64,000 nt of DNA from NCBI RefSeq assembly GCF_019249795.2, contig NZ_CP156891.1, forward strand, positions 1,444,001-1,508,000, written 5' to 3'. This DNA is from Segatella copri (lineage in GTDB: Bacteria; Bacteroidota; Bacteroidia; Bacteroidales; Bacteroidaceae). The notes below the pieces were generated by a model. The model was given only the letters and a program-made list of their open reading frames with translations, was not told the origin of the DNA and ran no database searches. Shown here in pieces: positions 62,728 through 64,000 of this stretch (within the stretch, counting starts at the first letter, position 1; the number at the start of each line of letters is the position of its first letter). A program made the position numbers and the translations under genes.

Positions 62728-64000
62728 TTATTTATGTGTCATGATATCAAGCACCATATCATCGGTGGTCTTCATCGCATCGGCACCGATAGAGGTGAGG
62801 TTGTGGATACACTTATCCACATCATCATCCACGATACCCTCGGCAGAAGTCACGCACTTACCCTCCATGGAAAGAAGAGCAGAAAGCAAGGCGGTACTCA
62901 CACCCGATGAGATCTTCAGGGCGCAGCTTGGCTTGGCACCGTCACAGATCATACCGGTAAGGTTTGCCACCATATTCTTGACTGAGTTGCAGATACGGGT
63001 AAAATCACCACCCATCAGATAGGTAATACCGCAACTGCTACCCGTGCTGGCTACCACGCAACCGCAGAGAGCTGAGAGTTTACCCAGACTCTGCTTGATA
63101 TAGATAGCCGTTAAATGACTGAGCATCAGGGCACGAATCAGCTCCTCCTCAGTATTCTCGTTCTCCAAGGCATAAACCACCACAGGATTGGTGGCACAGA
63201 TACCCTGGTTACCACTGCCGCTGTTACTCATCACCGGAATCATGGCACCACCCATACGGGCATCGCAAGCAGAAGCGGTACGGGAGATGATGTGAGAGAA
63301 GATGTTATTACCGAAGATGCCATGACTCAACGGACGGTCCATCGTCTTGCCCAGGCAGTGGCCATAGTTGCCCTTGATAGATTCCTCGGCAGCCTTCATA
63401 TTATATTCCTTGGTCTTGAGGATGAAGCGAATCTCATCGAGCGGAGCGGTGGTTGCGAATTCGTAAACCAAGCGGAGATTCAACTGGATATCGTCATTCT
63501 CCACATCAGCCGCAGCTCCACCACGCTTGTCAAAAATCACCTCACCATTACGCTCTACATATACAAAGTTGGTATGAGAACCGGCAATGATAGCTGTAGC
63601 TCTGCCGTTGCCGGCATAGCAGATTACCTCGATATAGAGTTTATCCACATCACCCTGCTTCAGTTTGATGTTGATATCCGCATCCTTGATATATTGTTTG
63701 CCCTGCTCCAGACTGTCGGGAGTGAGGTCTTTCAACACTTCCAGCTGATATTCAGGCTTTCCGATGAGCGCACCCAGCGATACGGCGATAGGCAAACCGA
63801 TCATACCCGTACCAGGAATGCCGACACCCATCGCATTCTTGAGCATATTAGGACTCAGAAGAACTTCAATACGTTCAGGGCGCTTGCCCAATGTAGTAGC
63901 AGCCTTGGCTGTACATAGTGCCACAGCCATCGGTTCGGTACAGCCGATGGCAGGAACCACCTCTTTATTAACGAGCGCAATGATGCGCTCACGCTTACTT
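62728..64000 (-). CDS. L-cysteine desulfidase / UPF0597 family protein (5' end outside window)
   Basis: The frame is open to the right edge, reading SKRERIIALVNKEVVPAIGCTEP, so the true start lies beyond 64000. About 424 residues are visible. Motifs are VVPAIGCTEPMAVALCTAKA (with a Cys likely to bind an iron-sulfur cluster), GSGNQGICATNPVVVYA near 245 and CGCVVASTGSSCGITYLMGG near 298. This is the serine dehydratase alpha-like/UPF0597 (YhaM, CyuA) family, which breaks down cysteine to pyruvate, sulfide and ammonia. Substrate not proven. Confidence 0.88.
   Translation of the reverse strand, partial: SKRERIIALVNKEVVPAIGCTEPMAVALCTAKAATTLGKRPERIEVLLSPNMLKNAMGVGIPGTGMIGLPIAVSLGALIGKPEYQLEVLKDLTPDSLEQGKQYIKDADINIKLKQGDVDKLYIEVICYAGNGRATAIIAGSHTNFVYVERNGEVIFDKRGGAAADVENDDIQLNLRLVYEFATTAPLDEIRFILKTKEYNMKAAEESIKGNYGHCLGKTMDRPLSHGIFGNNIFSHIISRTASACDARMGGAMIPVMSNSGSGNQGICATNPVVVYALENENTEEELIRALMLSHLTAIYIKQSLGKLSALCGCVVASTGSSCGITYLMGGDFTRICNSVKNMVANLTGMICDGAKPSCALKISSGVSTALLSALLSMEGKCVTSAEGIVDDDVDKCIHNLTSIGADAMKTTDDMVLDIMTHK

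Overview
The window looks like a Bacteroidota chromosome, most likely Prevotella/Segatella. The evidence is the Bacteroidales-type promoters (-7 box TAnnTTTG, -33 TTTG, about 20 nt apart) before many genes, a giant SprA type IX secretion translocon, a SusC/SusD pair, a NusG-like UpxY-type regulator, and a DUF4248/HU/smalltalk/amidase cassette. The genus is inferred from gene content and was not tested.

Positions 1 to about 28,000 form a surface-polysaccharide locus read leftward on the minus strand and heavily interrupted by other genes. Its leader gene is the upxY-like antiterminator (27307-28017). Polysaccharide genes at the far left are rfbA, rfbC, a flippase, a pyruvyltransferase-like gene, wecB, a deacetylase-like gene, a glycosyltransferase and the start of a polymerase-like membrane protein. 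Between these ends lie probable conflict (defence) genes. They are a 768-aa PIN-like protein with a DUF2971 protein, a three-gene operon (SIR2-like protein, 117-aa protein, HD plus Hsp90-type ATPase), a SAMD9-like STAND NTPase with a small partner, a RhuM-PLD protein and a RelB/YafQ-type toxin-antitoxin remnant. Broken flippase, ugd and manC pieces lie at the joints, so the island was built by repeated recombination. A plus-strand HU/amidase cassette sits in the middle.

Upstream of upxY, 14-bp inverted repeats bracket about 160 bp carrying an exact TACTTTTG -7 box that points away from upxY. A tyrosine recombinase lies next to it. I read this as a phase-variable promoter captured in the OFF orientation. 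Beyond the recombinase is an ietAS-type pair (AAA ATPase plus subtilisin-like protease), another known anti-phage module.

From about 33,500 onward the region is ordinary core genome: ZIP transporter, enolase, thioredoxin lipoprotein, SIMPL protein, NhaC antiporter, rubrerythrin, MutY, MscS channel, PBP4-type carboxypeptidase, L-aspartate oxidase, SprA, RuvA, diaminopimelate dehydrogenase, an AAA_14/DUF4143 ATPase, SusD/SusC and a partial cysteine desulfidase-family gene. Three intergenic arrays of short quasi-palindromes stand out: about 22.5-nt period at 18.5 kb, exactly 22 nt at 54.1 kb, and 34 nt at 56.9 kb. A family of near-identical hairpin terminators recurs three times between 55.4 and 62.7 kb.

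No rRNA, tRNA or CRISPR array was recognised. All domain assignments come from reading motifs and were not checked by database search.
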